The notes below the pieces were generated by a model. The model was not told the origin of the DNA and ran no database searches. It was given only the letters and a program-made list of their open reading frames with translations. This document shows, piece after piece, positions 44,500 to 56,910 of a stretch of DNA of 64,000 nt. The stretch spans positions 1-64,000 of the forward strand of contig JAAEAF010014488.1 in the NCBI GenBank assembly GCA_011037195.1. The letters run 5' to 3'. Position 1 is the stretch's first letter, and each line of letters begins with the position of its first letter. The position numbers and the translations under genes were made by a program. The stretch is from Triatoma infestans (Eukaryota > Arthropoda > Insecta > Hemiptera > Reduviidae).

Positions 44500-46625
44500 C
44501 TCTGATTCAATTCAGTTCCCTGAAAATAAGGCGATCCCCGATATCCTTTTAACAGAAGCATATCCTGAAACCGGTTGGATGTATTGTGGGTGCCCAGGCC
44601 ACCATCTACTTTGTTCATATCTATTAATAATTTATACTTGTTTGTCTGCAGACAGGGAAGATTTTGTGTTAGATTTACGAACTTAGATTTTTCAAATGAA
44701 GTACATAATTTTTATGGATTATACTGCTAGGGAATCGATAACAAAAATAAAAATAAAAAACGCACATTTAATACTTCTGGGTTACTAGTCACTGCAAAAT
44801 GCAATGATCGAAATTTCACCGATTTTTCTGATGGTGCATTCAGGGTTTACCAAAAATTATTTTCCAACGCTTTTCTGTTATCCGTTTGAACTGTGGGGCG
44901 CTTTAATTAGTGGTAGATATTTGTGCCAATTTTTATCTGTTTGCACATAGTGCGACAAACTGTTGGCAATGTCTCTATGAATACGTTCTAAACGTCTATT
45001 TGACGCAGGATGATATGGCGTTGTGAATACTTTTTTAATTTCTAACAACTCATAGATCTGGAGTATAATTGTAGATGTGAAATTTGAACCCAGTTCTGTT
45101 AGGAGAAATTTAGGCGTACCTATCTCGTGAATGTATTATTACAATAATTTGAGTAATTAGTTTCCGCTTTTTGGTTAGACATGGGAAACATCTGCAGTTA
45201 GCGTGAATATTAACAAATTATTGTTAATATATATTTATTATTCTTCACCAGTATCGCTGTTTACAGATGCATCCAGTGGTCCAATTACGTCAACGGAAAT
45301 GGCTTGCCAGAAGTATTCGGATCACTGAACCTACCTAAAGGTGGTTTTTTAGAACTCTTTTGTTTTCCTTGTTGCACAGTAATGACAGGTTTGAACGTAT
45401 TTTGTACATCTTTGAGATGTTTGGCCAACTAAATTGTGTTTTTATACGTTCATACGTTTTCTGCCTATCATAATGCGCTGACAGTAGATATTATCATGAT
45501 AAAGGCAAAGTACTTTATCACGCAACCCCAGTGGTCTAGTATGCAATTATATGATTTGGTATTTAGGAGGCCTACATCATTTAATTTATAATTTTTGGAA
45601 TTTCTTAACTGCTGTCATTCTGGATCGTCAGCTTGTTGCTGAGCAATTTCGAGTATATCTATAGTAGGATAATACTCATCATCAATTGTGGTTTGGTCAG
45701 TAATGATACAAACTATGATCGGCTTATAGCATCAGCATGCACCATATTTTTCCCCGATCTTTGTTCTATCTAGAAGTCAAATTCGCTTAATATAAATGAC
45801 CATCTGTTTAGTTTGGAATGAAGGTCTTTTAGATTTTTGAATCACTGTAGAGCTGAGTGGTCTGTAATTATTTTGAATTTGTAACTGTAAATTATGTAAC
45901 CCTACTGTTTGCAACCAAAGAGTGTAGCTAGCAATTCTCTTCAGTATCTGCAAGTACGCGAGAAGAAAAAGCTATGGGACGCTCTTCACCATTTATCTGT
46001 TGGCTCAAAATTTCTGAGATGCCTATATTGCTTGCATCCGTCGTTAAAATAAAGTCATAATCATAATTAGGGTATGCCAGAATAGGTGGTGAAATTAATT
46101 TTTGTTTCAGAATTTCAAATGCCGATGCACATTGGGGACATCATACACACTTCATATTTTTCTTAGTTAAATCAGTTAAAGGCTTGGCTATTTCCGCAAA
46201 AATCATGTATGAATTTGCAGTAAAAACCTACAAATCCTAGAAATGCCCTTACATCTTTTAATTTTTTCGGAAGTGGATAGCTTTTGACTGCCTTTAATTT
46301 TTCATGATCTGGAGAAATGCCTTTTTTGTTTAATGTATAGCCTAAATTGTTTTGGTGGTTGGTTCCGCAGAACTGGAAAGCATCAGAGACATTTTCCGTG
46401 GTAGCCTGCTTTATTTTGTGGTCATCGACCGGTTTCGGGCGTTCGCCCATATTCAGGATGCGTTTTGTCAGACAGTGGGATAACACAGACGGGTTATCAC
46501 GCCCGAAACCAGTTGATGACCACAAAATGAAGTCATGTAAAACCATGGAAACAGTCCATGGAACTGGACCATGGAAAATGTCTCTGATGGATAGCCTAAA
46601 TATTTGCTTAAACCAATAATAGAAA
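44500..46625 (-). pseudogene. Ty3/Gypsy pol remnant (RT connection, RNase H, integrase)
   Basis: Reading right to left on the minus strand: the end of RT and connection, with GYTLNKKGISPDHEKLKAVK and RAFLGFVGFYCKFI (46340-46170). Then RNase H with ILTTDASNIGISEIL and RPIAFSSRVL (about 46060-45960). The integrase core follows: ISVDVIGPLDAS (about 45295-45260, first catalytic Asp), LLTELGSNFTS (about 45105-45075, second Asp position reads as Glu-Leu-Gly-Ser) and TTPYHPASNRRLERIHRDI (about 45030-44975, Glu). Multiple stops and frame changes show it is dead. A foldback element (46348-46590) interrupts it. LTRs were not found. Confidence 0.8.
46348..46590. mobile_element. Foldback retroposon-like element, copy 3
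   Basis: Shorter palindromic copy, with an 11-bp target duplication ATAGCCTAAAT (46337-46347 and 46591-46601). The target is the Gypsy pol frame (..LGYTL..). The centre is shortened and the right arm partly rearranged (AACCATGGAAACAGTCCATGG insert). Confidence 0.88.
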
Positions 46626-46790
46626 TTAGTAGCGAGAGATTTAGACTGAGTAAAGAGAAGGGTACTAATTGGTTGCTGACGCATTGTAAATTGATATATA
46701 AACTGTAGGGCTAGCTCGGCGTATACATACGAAGCATTCCACTTTAGTCTGGCCAAAGTAGCGAGAGAATTTCTCAATTTTGTGTTTCTC

Positions 46791-47921
46791 TCTGTTCTTC
46801 TTCTCTTCCTATTATGCCTTGGTATTAAATATAAGCATATGTATTAAGAATAGTATTTATTTTTTTTTTTTTGCCATTAGCTTCTAAGGTATTTCTGCCA
46901 TGCATTATATATGTATATTCTCTATCTATATTTTTGGGCAAAATAGATTAATTTCCAACATAGTCAAAACTATCAGACCATCTAGCTTCAGTCCCATTAA
47001 CATCCTTCATACTACCTTCAGATCCTTCATATTTCTTGCATTTTCAACTTTTCTACTTACAACCAGATTACCAATTCATACCAATAAATACATCCATACA
47101 AGCTTATATACCAATAAATACTTGCATTCCAATTAATACATTCATTCTAACCACAATTATTTCATGCCTAAAATAATATGAGGTGGAGTACTCGATATTC
47201 CTCGCACCCCTTTTTCTTAAAACTACGTTAAAATTATTTACATAACAATCATTCTCCCATTGGCACAGGTGCCGGGTAGCCAATTCCGGCTCAGACCCTC
47301 CCCTCCAAGAGCAGGTGGCTCCCAAAATTAAAACAGTACAGGAAGACTTCCTACACGACCAAAAGTTGCCACCTCTGGCCGGTATTGCCCCCCCCCTAAT
47401 TAAGAATAGTAGTTATTGGTTCTATGGCATAAGATATACTGAATTTTAACCATATTGCACAGCAACGCCCACTGTCAGATCTTGAAAACTGAATAACGGC
47501 ATTTTAAAGTTAAGCCTAAGTAAAGATTCCGTAGAAACGCCTTTAAATGATTTTTTACGGAAAACGTTTAAATAAAAATGGTAAGTATACCTGTTGCAGT
47601 TAGTATGGAAATCGTTCGAGTTGTTATCAAAAAAAATTCCGAAAAATTTGGAATCCTATTCGCCAAAATTCGTACTTTTTTTTTGTTAAACGATATTCTG
47701 CAGGCTGGAGGCCTAGCAAGGCATTACCTTAGCGTGAATACGGGATGTTTGGTCACACGTGGCCCCAGAAGGTAAAACTTCAAGTCAAGGAAGAACTATC
47801 TAGAAATCACTTCATTTTATTGGAAAAATATTTCACATAAAAATTAAGATCTTTATCTGTTTATTTAGATGCAAAGATAATTGAAAATCGTAAAATTATC
47901 CTAAGATAATCATGAAATCTG
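46791..47921. other. Unclassified sequence with GC-richer patch
   Basis: About 47265-47395 is less AT-rich (GTGCCGGGTAGCCAATTCCG, a poly-C tract at 47389) and looks like the end of a LINE or SINE, but no family was identified. The rest is AT-rich. About 47440-47780 has weak dispersed-family similarity (GATTTTTTACGGAAAACGTTTAAATAAAAA). Confidence 0.4.
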
Positions 47922-48888
47922 AACCACTAACACGCAGGTTGCGGGCATAATCCGGAAATTCAATTTTACTGAATATTTTCGCGTTTTCTCAGAAATGGCT
48001 TCCACGATTTTCTTTAAACTTCATATATTATCTACACGCACTACCACTAACACGCAGGTTGTGGGCAAAATCCGGAAATTCAATTTTACTGAATATTTTC
48101 GCGTTTTCTCGGAAATGGCTTCCACGATTTTCTTTAAACCACATATATTATCTACACGCACTACCACTAACACGCAGGTTGTGGACAAAATCCGGAAATT
48201 CAATTTTACTGAATATTTTCGCGTTTTCTCGGAAATGGCTTCCACGATTTTCTTTAAACCTCATATATTTTCTACACGCACTACCACTAACACGCAGGTC
48301 GCGGGCCAAATCCGGAAATTCAATTTTACTGAATATTTTCGCGTTTTCTCGGAAATGGCTTCCACGATTTTCTTTAAACCACATATATTATCTACACGCA
48401 CTACCACTAACACGCAGGTTGCGGGCCAAATCCGGAAATTCAATTTAGCCGAAAATTTTCGCGTTTTCTCGAAAATGGGCTTCAACGATTTTCTTTAAGC
48501 GTCATATATTATCTACACGCACTACCACTAACACGCAGGTTGCGGGCAAAATCTGGAAATTCAATTTTACTGAATATTTTCGCGTTTTCTCGAAAATGGC
48601 TTCAACGATTTACTTTAAACGTCATATATTAGCTACACGCACTACCACTAATACGCAGGTTGCAGGCAAAATCCGGAAAATTTAATTTTACTGAATATAT
48701 TCGCGTTTTCTCGAAAATGGGCTTCAACGATTTTCTTTAAACTTCATATACTATCTACACACACACTACCACTAACACGCAGGTTGCGGGCATAATCCGG
48801 AAATTCAATTTTACTGAATATTTTCGCATTTTCTCGAAAATGGCTTCAACGATTTTTCTTTAAACGTCATATATTATCTACACAGTTA
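47922..48888. repeat. 120-bp tandem repeat (minisatellite), 8 units
   Basis: The landmark CACGCAGGTT recurs at 47931, 48051, 48171, 48291, 48411, 48532, 48652 and 48776, giving spacing of 120 for the first four intervals, then 121, 120 and 124. Units 1-5 are nearly identical; the later ones are more diverged and carry single-base indels. Each unit contains TTTTCTCGGAAATGGCTTCC and ACGATTTTCTTTAAAC, the core module of the dispersed family. Because 120 is a multiple of three, long open frames appear on both strands; they are by-products. Confidence 0.95.
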
Positions 48889-49547
48889 TCACTTAACACT
48901 TTATCATTTTTATTTCAAAACGTTTCCCGGGAAAATTGAATTTTTCGAGGGCTCTGAGGGAATAGTGGCCTTATGGTTTCGCTTAAGTGCCGCTTCAGTT
49001 CACTATATAGTGTTACCACCTACATAATTATTAATAGAATTACAAATGTATAAAAATCGGTTAATCGGATGTGTAACTTTTGAGAATAGGTTTCTGAGTT
49101 TTGGGGATGTTCTCAAAAACGCTTACAAGGATTTTCTTTAAACCTGGAATGGTTCACTGCACAGATACAGCACCATAAACGTTATTTAAAAGATTTATCC
49201 AGAAATAATGGTTTTTTTAGAGATGTTGATGACCGGTCAATTAGGAAGTGAAAATTTAAACTGCCGCGAAAACCTTTAGTTGGCTATAGTGGGCGTTTAT
49301 ACATTCATCAGCGTAATAGTTACATTCATGTATATGTGGCAATCCCTATCACCTTGTTTATGGCAAGTCAATTTAAACGTCCAGTAAGACATTTGCCTCT
49401 TATGTTGCATTATTCTAATACGATAAAGCTGGTGATTGTTAAAAACCCGAATTTTCTTCTTTTTTTCCTTTTGTATTTAGAGAGGCAGCTCAAAACATTT
49501 ACTAGCAATAAAATTGAATTTCGAAAAATTTGACACTATTTGCTCTA
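48889..49547 (+). repeat. Dispersed family fragment downstream of the minisatellite
   Basis: Continues the family after the last tandem unit: CACTTTATCATTTTTATTTCAAAACGTTTCCCGGGAAAATT-like sequence, the GAGGGAATAGTGG tract, and another GATTTTCTTTAAACCTGG module at about 49131. The minisatellite thus expanded inside a copy of the dispersed repeat. After about 49260 no feature was recognised. Confidence 0.65.
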
Positions 49548-49648
49548 GGGTACGTTTACATCTGACACTTCAATCCAGAACACTTATGTCATGTGTCGGA
49601 CAGTAAGTTGTGTTCAATGTTTACATTGTGACAGAAATTACGTAATAT

Positions 49649-50140
49649 TTGTATGGGTATGTATGTGTACGACACCGTCAAAGTTTTGTGTCATGCAACA
49701 AATGTCTTAAGAGTTTACACCTGCTACTTGTGGCCTATTACATTTCTTTCATTGCAAAAAATCAGATTACTGTCATTTACTGTCAGACGGCCTTTTTTTT
49801 TTTACGACGAAGGCATCAAAAAGAAAAATTGCAGCATTATTTTGGAGTTATTAGAAAAAAAAAGAAGAAAAAGTGTTTCTGTGTGGATTCGAGAGTGGAT
49901 TTTGGGATGTGAAAAACAAGATAGCATAAAATACAGTTAATGTCTGGACTTACGTTGGAGGATCAAACACAATTTACAAATTTCGTAAGAATAAAAACCA
50001 TCTCATTTCGTAAAAGTTAGCTAGTAAAATTGGGCCTATTGTATGCGAAAGCAAGATACGAAATTCAGAACAGCTATTAGTGTGCGCAAAAGATTTACTG
50101 TAACTTTTACGGTTTTCTACACTCTAGCGGCTACGTCGCT
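49649..50140 (+). pseudogene. Harbinger-type transposase N-terminal remnant
   Basis: Plus-strand frames give KKRRKSVSVWIREWILGCEK (about 49855-49915), like the conserved RR..WVR.WL block of PIF/Harbinger nuclease proteins. Further on, in another frame, comes KQDTKFRTAISVRKRFTVTF (about 50048-50107), matching the usual K.DT..R.AI....RL..TL block. Stops and frame changes separate them, and the catalytic DDE domain is missing. The intact protein would cut the element's inverted ends. Not functional. Confidence 0.65.
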
Positions 50141-50190
50141 CCGAACAAAAAGACAAATTGCCGCCTCTTAAGAATATATATATATATATA

Positions 50191-50350
50191 GTTTTTGTGG
50201 TTGGTACCGCAGAGCTGGAAAGCATCAAAAATATTTACCTTGATAGCCTGCTTATTTTTGTGGTCATCGTCCCGTTTCGGGCGTTCGCCTATCATCAGGA
50301 TGCTTTTTGTCAAACAGTATGATAACGTAGATTTGCATAAAGCAAATTTG
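50191..50350 (+). mobile_element. Foldback element, left arm only
   Basis: Matches the left arm of the family from TTTGTGGTTGGTACCGCAGAGC through the hairpin (TTTCGGGCGTTCGCCTATC) to AGCAAATTTG at the palindrome centre, where it stops. No second arm follows. Confidence 0.75.
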
Positions 50351-51125
50351 TTGATACACCGGTCTTTAAATGTTTTGTTAGGGCCTAACTAGGTTAAGAG
50401 AGGTGTTGGTATCTGAGTGGGAAATATATATATATTTTTTTTTTTAAGCAAATCATTTTCAAACACAAGCTGAAGCAGCGCTCTGCTCGCGTGCTAATGC
50501 TATTCTGTTCAAAGAACTATATGCATGTTCAAACAAGTTCAAGCATCGTCCTTTTCAAATTCTGCGCTAATTTTTCAATAATTGTGTAAATATTTTTAGC
50601 TTTTAGACATAAATAATATAAATACGCTAAGCACTGTAAATTTTTAGCGAATGAAAAAAAATCGTTATGTGAAATTTTCTATTAATTGAGTATTTAACAC
50701 ATCAACATTTTTCTCAGACTTACGGCCAAAATGGCGCCCCGGACAAATGTCCGGGTTGCTCGCCCTTAGAGCGGGCGCTAATCGCCGTAAACTTTACTTT
50801 TAATATCCCATAATTCGGGTTTTTTTTTTATGATACATGTCGATTAATTCTTCGACTTCTCTTTTCACCTACTCTGGTTTCTCATCCATGTTAAACTAAA
50901 TGCACTTACGTAGCTATAATAAAAAGTAGACGGTCGGTCAACTAATAGCAATTTTTGTCAGGCGAGTTTGAACTTGTATGTAATAGTACACCTACGTATA
51001 TAGATGTGTAGGACACATGTTACTGACAAATGAACTACATATATCAGATACAAATTTCGTATCATTAGCGACACTTACTGTCCGATAGAAATTTCTTGCA
51101 ATAAATGCCAGATCTAAACGTACCA

Positions 51126-51600
51126 TAATATCATTAAGAGAAAGGAAAAATTATTTGATGTGAAGAACTAATTATAACCAAATTTGAAAAAAAAAAATTG
51201 ATTTGGAACATATGCAATGACATGGCACCATGTAGAAGCAATTAAAATAAACAATAAGAAAGGAAAGTGGCGCGCTCTTAATGGGCAATCAGCAATAAAG
51301 TTGGCAATAGCGTGCTGACGATAATTAGAAGAACGCTGTATGAATATTGTGAATGAGTGATTATGGTGTACAGGGAGGATATATAAACAGTTCTCTGTCG
51401 GTTTGTCCGTCTCCCACTATTCTACTGACCGATATTTACATTCAATAACATTCAACATATGCAGATACAAACAATTTATAATGCTACTTTCTAATAAAAA
51501 TAATAATAAAAATAAGAAATATGCGCCATTAAAATAACTTCAAACTAAATACATTTTCTGATTTCTGATTAATTAAGAAATTATTTATTTTTTTACTTTC
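51126..51600. other. AT-rich with a TATA-like site
   Basis: GGATATATAAACAG at about 51376 is followed by a less AT-rich leader (CTGTCGGTTTGTCCGTCTCC), which looks like a core promoter on the plus strand, possibly of an LTR or unknown gene. No coding exon follows. Confidence 0.3.
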
Positions 51601-51730
51601 CGTTATTTCTGTATGAGCAAGTAATGGAATCACTACCAAATTTCAAAATTAAATTGTTACCCAGAAATACATGTCTTGTGGGTTTCCTTTAGTATTTTAT
51701 GAGCACAATACTTTTGCGAAAGTTTTGAAG

Positions 51731-51769
<39 letters not shown>

Positions 51770-51960
51770 TTATATCTGTCTATTGTCTGTGGTTATCTCA
51801 AAAACGAAAAACCGTAAGCAAATTCGAACTGGATCTTTGGATTAGATAGTGATTAGTACATTCAAGACATAGGTTTCATTCAATTGCCGTCAACCGGAAA
51901 TACAACTTGCAGAATTTTTTTTTCCCGGAAATGCAATTATCTCAAAGATGGTGAAATGTT
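51601..51960 (+). repeat. Dispersed non-coding family fragment
   Basis: AAATTTCAAAATTAAATTGTTACCCAGAAATACATG-type start, (GT)n at 51734-51763, CTCAAAAACGAAAAACCGT and GTCAACCGGAAATACAACTT. Same order as at 36125 and 57165. Confidence 0.75.
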
Positions 51961-52209
51961 TTTGTGTGATGTGTTTTAGTGTAGTAGTAGCTTGAGGCGT
52001 GAGCGGTTTTGTAAAGGGTTTGTAAGTTTTAAGAGAGAGAAGTAATAAGAATAATTAAGAAAACACTGGTTAAAATTAAATTAAGTATATTCCTTAAAGA
52101 TATTTAAATGCTATTCAATAACACAGCAATATGCTTATTAATTTACTGAAATTAGTTGGAATAAATTCTTATGTTTTAACTTATATCTGGCATTGATTCC
52201 TGAAGTGAT

Positions 52210-52917
52210 CTGCTTCGGTGTCTGTTTCAGACTGTTCTTGAAGGAATGTCTTCTAATTGTTCGTTCAAGTCTTCCCCTGTGAGAACAAGGGGTAGACAAT
52301 GCTAACAAGGTTCATGAACTCTAAAAGACAATAGTGGTCTTCTACCTGAATAGTCCCTTTTGCCAGGGAATGTTACATTTTGTTCATAATTTGATAATTT
52401 CAAATTAAATATATTTTTATATTTTTGGCATCCATCACATTATCCAATCTGCTTCGGCGTCTGTTTCAGACTGTTCTTGAAGGAATGTCTTCTAATTTTT
52501 CATTCAAATCTTCCCCTGTGAAAACAAGGGGTAGACAATGCTAACAAGGTTCATGAACTCTAAAAGACAATGGTGGACTTCTACCTGAATAGTCCCTTTT
52601 GCCAGGGAATGTTACATTTTGTTCATAATTTGATAATTTCAAATTAAATATATTTTTATATTTTTGGCATCCATCACATTATCCAATCTGCTTCGGTGTC
52701 TGTTTCAGACTGTTCTTGAAGGAATGTCTTCTAATTGTTCATTCAAATCTTCCCCTGTGAGAACAAGGGGTAGACAATGCTAACAAGGTTCATGAACTCT
52801 AAAAGACAATGGTGATCTTCTACCTGAATAGTCCCTTTTGCCAGGGAATGTTACATTTTGTTCATAATTTGATAATTTCAAATTAAATATATTTTTATAT
52901 TTTTGGCATCCATCACA
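52210..52917. repeat. 239-bp tandem repeat, three units
   Basis: CTGCTTCGG recurs at 52210, 52449 and 52688. Units differ by only a few bases (for example TGTTCGTTCAAG, TTTTCATTCAAA, TGTTCATTCAAA). Each contains GGGTAGACAATGCTAACAAG, AGTCCCTTTTGCCAGGGAAT and an AT-rich 3' part. No similarity to the other repeats in the window and no protein recognised. Confidence 0.95.
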
Positions 52918-55569
52918 ATGGCTCCAACGATTTCACTTAAAAATCCACTGACAAAATACATAACATAGCCCATACAGTCAGTGATAGTGATCTATCACAT
53001 TTATTTGTGAATTTTTCTGGGAAATGTTATATATGTGAGAGCTGAGACCTCTAAATTGCACAAATATCATTTTTTTGGGACTTGATGGTAGGTGTCGCTT
53101 TGTGTCTGTCTACATGCAGCCATGTACCTGGCATGTTCAACAACATGTTTGATGTGCGGCCTCCCTTTATATCTAAATAACATTAAGGGCAAAATATGAA
53201 GTAGACAAAATTCGAATTGCAGTAAATGCCATAGAGCAAGTAGGGTTTCCCCGGGTCTTTAGCGCTGCATCTCTTTTATCACCAGAGCTTACAATATTTT
53301 TTTGTATGAAATATTTAAAATGCCGTGGTATTAATTAAAGTATCTGTAGACAGGCTATTTAATAAAAACTAGAATGAAGTTGTTGTTTTGCCTTGGCAGT
53401 GTGCTAAATTACTTTCACATGGCCAAGATATCTGGTATTTCCAGTTAAATGTAGGATGAGTCAAGAGTTGAATTATCACTTAAATCAATGGCTCCAGTTT
53501 AATGGGTGAAGCAGGAAGAAGCTACTCTCTCCAGCGGGCCAAACGAACTTGGCTGGTGTTCCAGTTTTATTTTCAACTCTTTTTTACTTTCTCTTTTTGC
53601 TAAGCGATTTGCCAACAGGTTAAAATACTCCAAATTGCCAACAAGTTAAAATACTCCAAATTACGATTTCACCAGAAAATGGATTCCTCGTGGAGCTGCA
53701 ACATTATGCTTTCCGTTCAAGGACCACTTCGGTGCTACAAAAATCTTCATCCTGAATCTATGAAATATTAAGATACAATAAATGCAGTTCTACAATGCCT
53801 GCTTGAAAGAGTATCGGTTCTCATAAGTGTGTAGTTACAGAAAAAGTTCTCGATTTTTTTTGGAATTTTCTCGAGAACAACTCGAAACGCTTTTCTTTGA
53901 ACTTGCAATTAACTTCGTAAAAAGGTGCCTTTCAGTTTTATTTTGAACAGTTATTTAGGCCAATTTATTTTAGGGTTGTTCCTTAGGACTGTGTAGTTCT
54001 TAAAGTGGTTCTTAAAGTGTTGTTATAAGTTTTCTAGAGTCAGATCGATAGCGCTGCCATAGAATGTGTTCAAATCAGATAAACTTTGTCTTAAAAAACC
54101 AATAACTATTATTCAGAGTAACTGTAGTTAAAAAGGGGAGGGAGGCAAACTACATCTTTAGTAAATATTCTAAGATTGAAGCAAATTTGTCATTTACAGT
54201 TGTGAGAACTGTGTAAGAGGTCGTCAGGTCATGTGAAACGTTCACAGCGGTTCGTTTGTGTTTTAAATAGAAAAAGAAACGAATGTGCTTCAATTATTTA
54301 CTACTTTTGGCCTTGTATAACTTGAAGCGGATACACATATATATAGATCGCATATCATAGGATGTATTTCAGCTCTAAGGATATTCATATAAATTTGAAT
54401 AGAGATTCGGTGAATTGACTAGACAGGAAGGAAATCTAGTGATGGAAGTAGGCGGTGGAGCAAGTGGTGGCAGGTTGCGGTGATCCGGGTCAGTGTGCCT
54501 CCAGTTAGTGCTGCCACGCCCCCTGCACACACACACACACACACATACACAGAGGCATGCTACTATTAATTACTACAACACTGCCTTTCACTGAACAATC
54601 CAAGTGTAATGCCCACATACATGATTTAATGGTGTTTCCTGTATTTCGAACATAAATCGGATATTTTTTAACAGTTTCTCCAAACAGTCAATAATCAATG
54701 CACAATAATAGTTAATGTTGATATCAAGGAATGTTAAGGGGAAAGAAAGCATCTTTTACCGTTCGCATAGCAACCCATGGGTGAAGAAAGTGTAGAGCTG
54801 CCAGATCTAATATATTTAATATCACCCTGATGTATTTTGTTCTTATTGATATATGATATTAGACTCTAAATATACTTCTAAAAATGATATATTTAACCGA
54901 TCATTGCGATGATAAGAATAATAATTCGTATTAGCGCGCTCATTTCGCGCCACACAATCATCAGTGAACAAGTAGCGAATGCTGATTGGTTGATAGGAGT
55001 CTCGTTTATGCTGCGCTCATAGCTTGCGCCAACGCATTCCTCCGGTTCCGCTTAAAAGTGTCAAAAATGACAAAATTAAGAAATTTAGGTTACAAATTGT
55101 AAAGGGTGCTCTACACCAACTGACAATCAGATTGACAATGACGTCTAAGATTTTATGGCCACAGCTATATGTGCATTTATTTTTGTTATAAATTAACACA
55201 TTCTGCAAGATTTAAGTTGGATTTTATTTAATAGTTTTCAAAAAAATGGGGTATATTTCTTTCCTAAATGATATATTTTTGAAATCTTAATCATATATAT
55301 TTAAATTTTTTACCTGGAAACATAGTTAGCAATGTGGAGTATTTTATATATTTAACAAGTTAAAAAAGTCTTTCAAATTATTTGATTGTTTTAACGTAAC
55401 TAATTTGTTAATATTAGTAAAGTTTGGCTGTTGTTACCAAGTATAACGATTAATGGCATAGGCTAATGAATATGTACGATGGAATACGTGTACGAAAACT
55501 CGGAGGAAGATATTTCGCTAACAACAAAGGATGTCAGTTGAGAAATACGTACATCAAACGGAGTGCCAA
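52918..55569. other. Mostly unique-looking AT-rich sequence
   Basis: Begins with a dispersed-family module (ATGGCTCCAACGATTTCACTTAAA). A 26-bp unit (TTGCCAACA.GTTAAAATAC..) is repeated twice at about 53609-53662. A less AT-rich patch with (CA)n lies at 54450-54550. No gene was recognised. Confidence 0.4.
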
Positions 55570-56910
55570 TTTTACTGAATGATTAATTTCAGATTTCCTG
55601 TCAAACTTTCGAAATCAAGGTTAAAAAAAAAAGTGGTTTTTAGTAAGTAATTGATTTTTGTGTGTGTTTGGGACAGCATATCTCAGAATGTTCACACACA
55701 TATTTCGTCAAAATGGCTACCAGCAAAACTAAAAATACGTTTTTCATATAAATCCTTTAACCGGAAGTGCCTTTTTACAGAATGTTTTTTTTTTTTTTTT
55801 CAGCTTTTTGTGATTTTTCTCGAAAAACGGCTCCAACGATTTTCTTTAAACTTCCCCTGAATCCAAAAAAGTGGTTTTTAGAAAATGATTTACTCTGTGT
55901 GTGTGTGTGTGTGTGTGTATTTATGTGAACAGTATAGCTCAAAAACGAAAAAACGTAGAAAGTTCAAACTTCATAATCCGTTTAGGTATCACCATAGGAT
56001 CTGACAGTAGGTCATCTATCAAAATTCCTCAACCGGAAGTACCACTTTACTTCCGGTAAATGGATAACCGGAAGTGCGTTTTTACTAGAAAGTATTTAAC
56101 AGTTATCCGTTATTTTTGTCTAGAAGGCTGCAATGATTTTTCTTTAAACTATCAATGTGAACTACAAATATAAACGGCTACAACTTTTATTTGAAATATT
56201 TCTCCGGGTAAACTCCTTTCTATCATTTTTTTTTACTTTGTCTTACAGGAAGAGGATGTATGGTAATCGTGTCAAATTTTCGATATCGAGTCTTCACTGG
56301 GAATACTTGTTTTTGGGGTTCCCTGAATCCAAAAAAGGAGTTTTTAGAAAATGAAGTAACAGCATAATTCAAAAACGAAAAATCGTAGAAAGTTCAAACT
56401 TGTTATTCCGTTTATATATCGCCCATGGGATCCGACAATAAGTTGGTCTGTCAAAATTCCTCAATCGGAACTAACACTTTACTGATTGTATTTTTTCACT
56501 TTTTTTTGCGATTTTCTTCAATATCAACTACACATATAAAAATCTACGACTTTTATTTGAAATATTTCTCTGAGAAAATTTATTTGAGGCGGCTTTTGTG
56601 GGAAAGGGTAGGGTTATATTTACTTATAAAGTGCTATTTCAGTTTATTACACAATTCTATCATCTAAATAATATTAATTAGATTTAAATATTTTTTGTCA
56701 AAATATCGAGTTTAAAGAAACTAGCTTTACTGGAATGCGTTTTTCTGAACAGTTATTTCAGCGTTTTTCACGATAAAAACACAGACGGATTTCTTTAAAT
56801 TTGTTACCCCTAAGGTAACTACAAAAACAGAGATTTAACGCATTAGTTTGAAATTTTTTCTGAGCAAGTTTATTTAAAGAAATTTTGAGTGGGGGGGGGG
56901 GGGGGAGTGT
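55570..56910 (+). repeat. Cluster of dispersed-family fragments
   Basis: At least three partial plus-strand copies in series, each with a GTTTTTAGAAAATG/CTCAAAAACGAAAAA block and a CCGGAAGT block, plus (GT)n at 55897-55919. Inverted CCGGAAGTACCACTTTACTTCCGG occurs near 56031, and a G run is at 56889-56906. Confidence 0.75.

Larger units (their letters stand above)
49548..51125 (+). mobile_element. PIF/Harbinger-like DNA transposon relic
   Basis: Ends GGGTACGTTTACATCTGAC (49548) and, in complement, TGGTACGTTTAGATCTGGC (51125) are inverted repeats; CGGACAGTAAG also repeats inverted at about 49599 and 51073. Harbinger-type elements have such ends and 3-bp TA-rich duplications; flanks are CTA and TAA, so the duplication is not clean. 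A transposase N-terminal remnant lies inside. A foldback fragment (50191-50350) is nested. Confidence 0.7.

Noticed and set aside
46172..46777. 201-codon minus-strand frame as a single protein
   Set aside because: It is a chance fusion of Gypsy pol sequence and a foldback element that carries its own target duplication.
47995..48498. Open frame of 167 codons with four 40-residue repeats
   Set aside because: It arises because the satellite unit is 120 bp, a multiple of three. Open frames occur in other frames and on the opposite strand too, and no start, promoter or homology supports it.
52210..52917. Tandemly duplicated exon
   Set aside because: A possible acceptor (TTGTTCTCACAG, minus strand) precedes a short open stretch in each unit, but no donor is consistent across units and no family match was seen.
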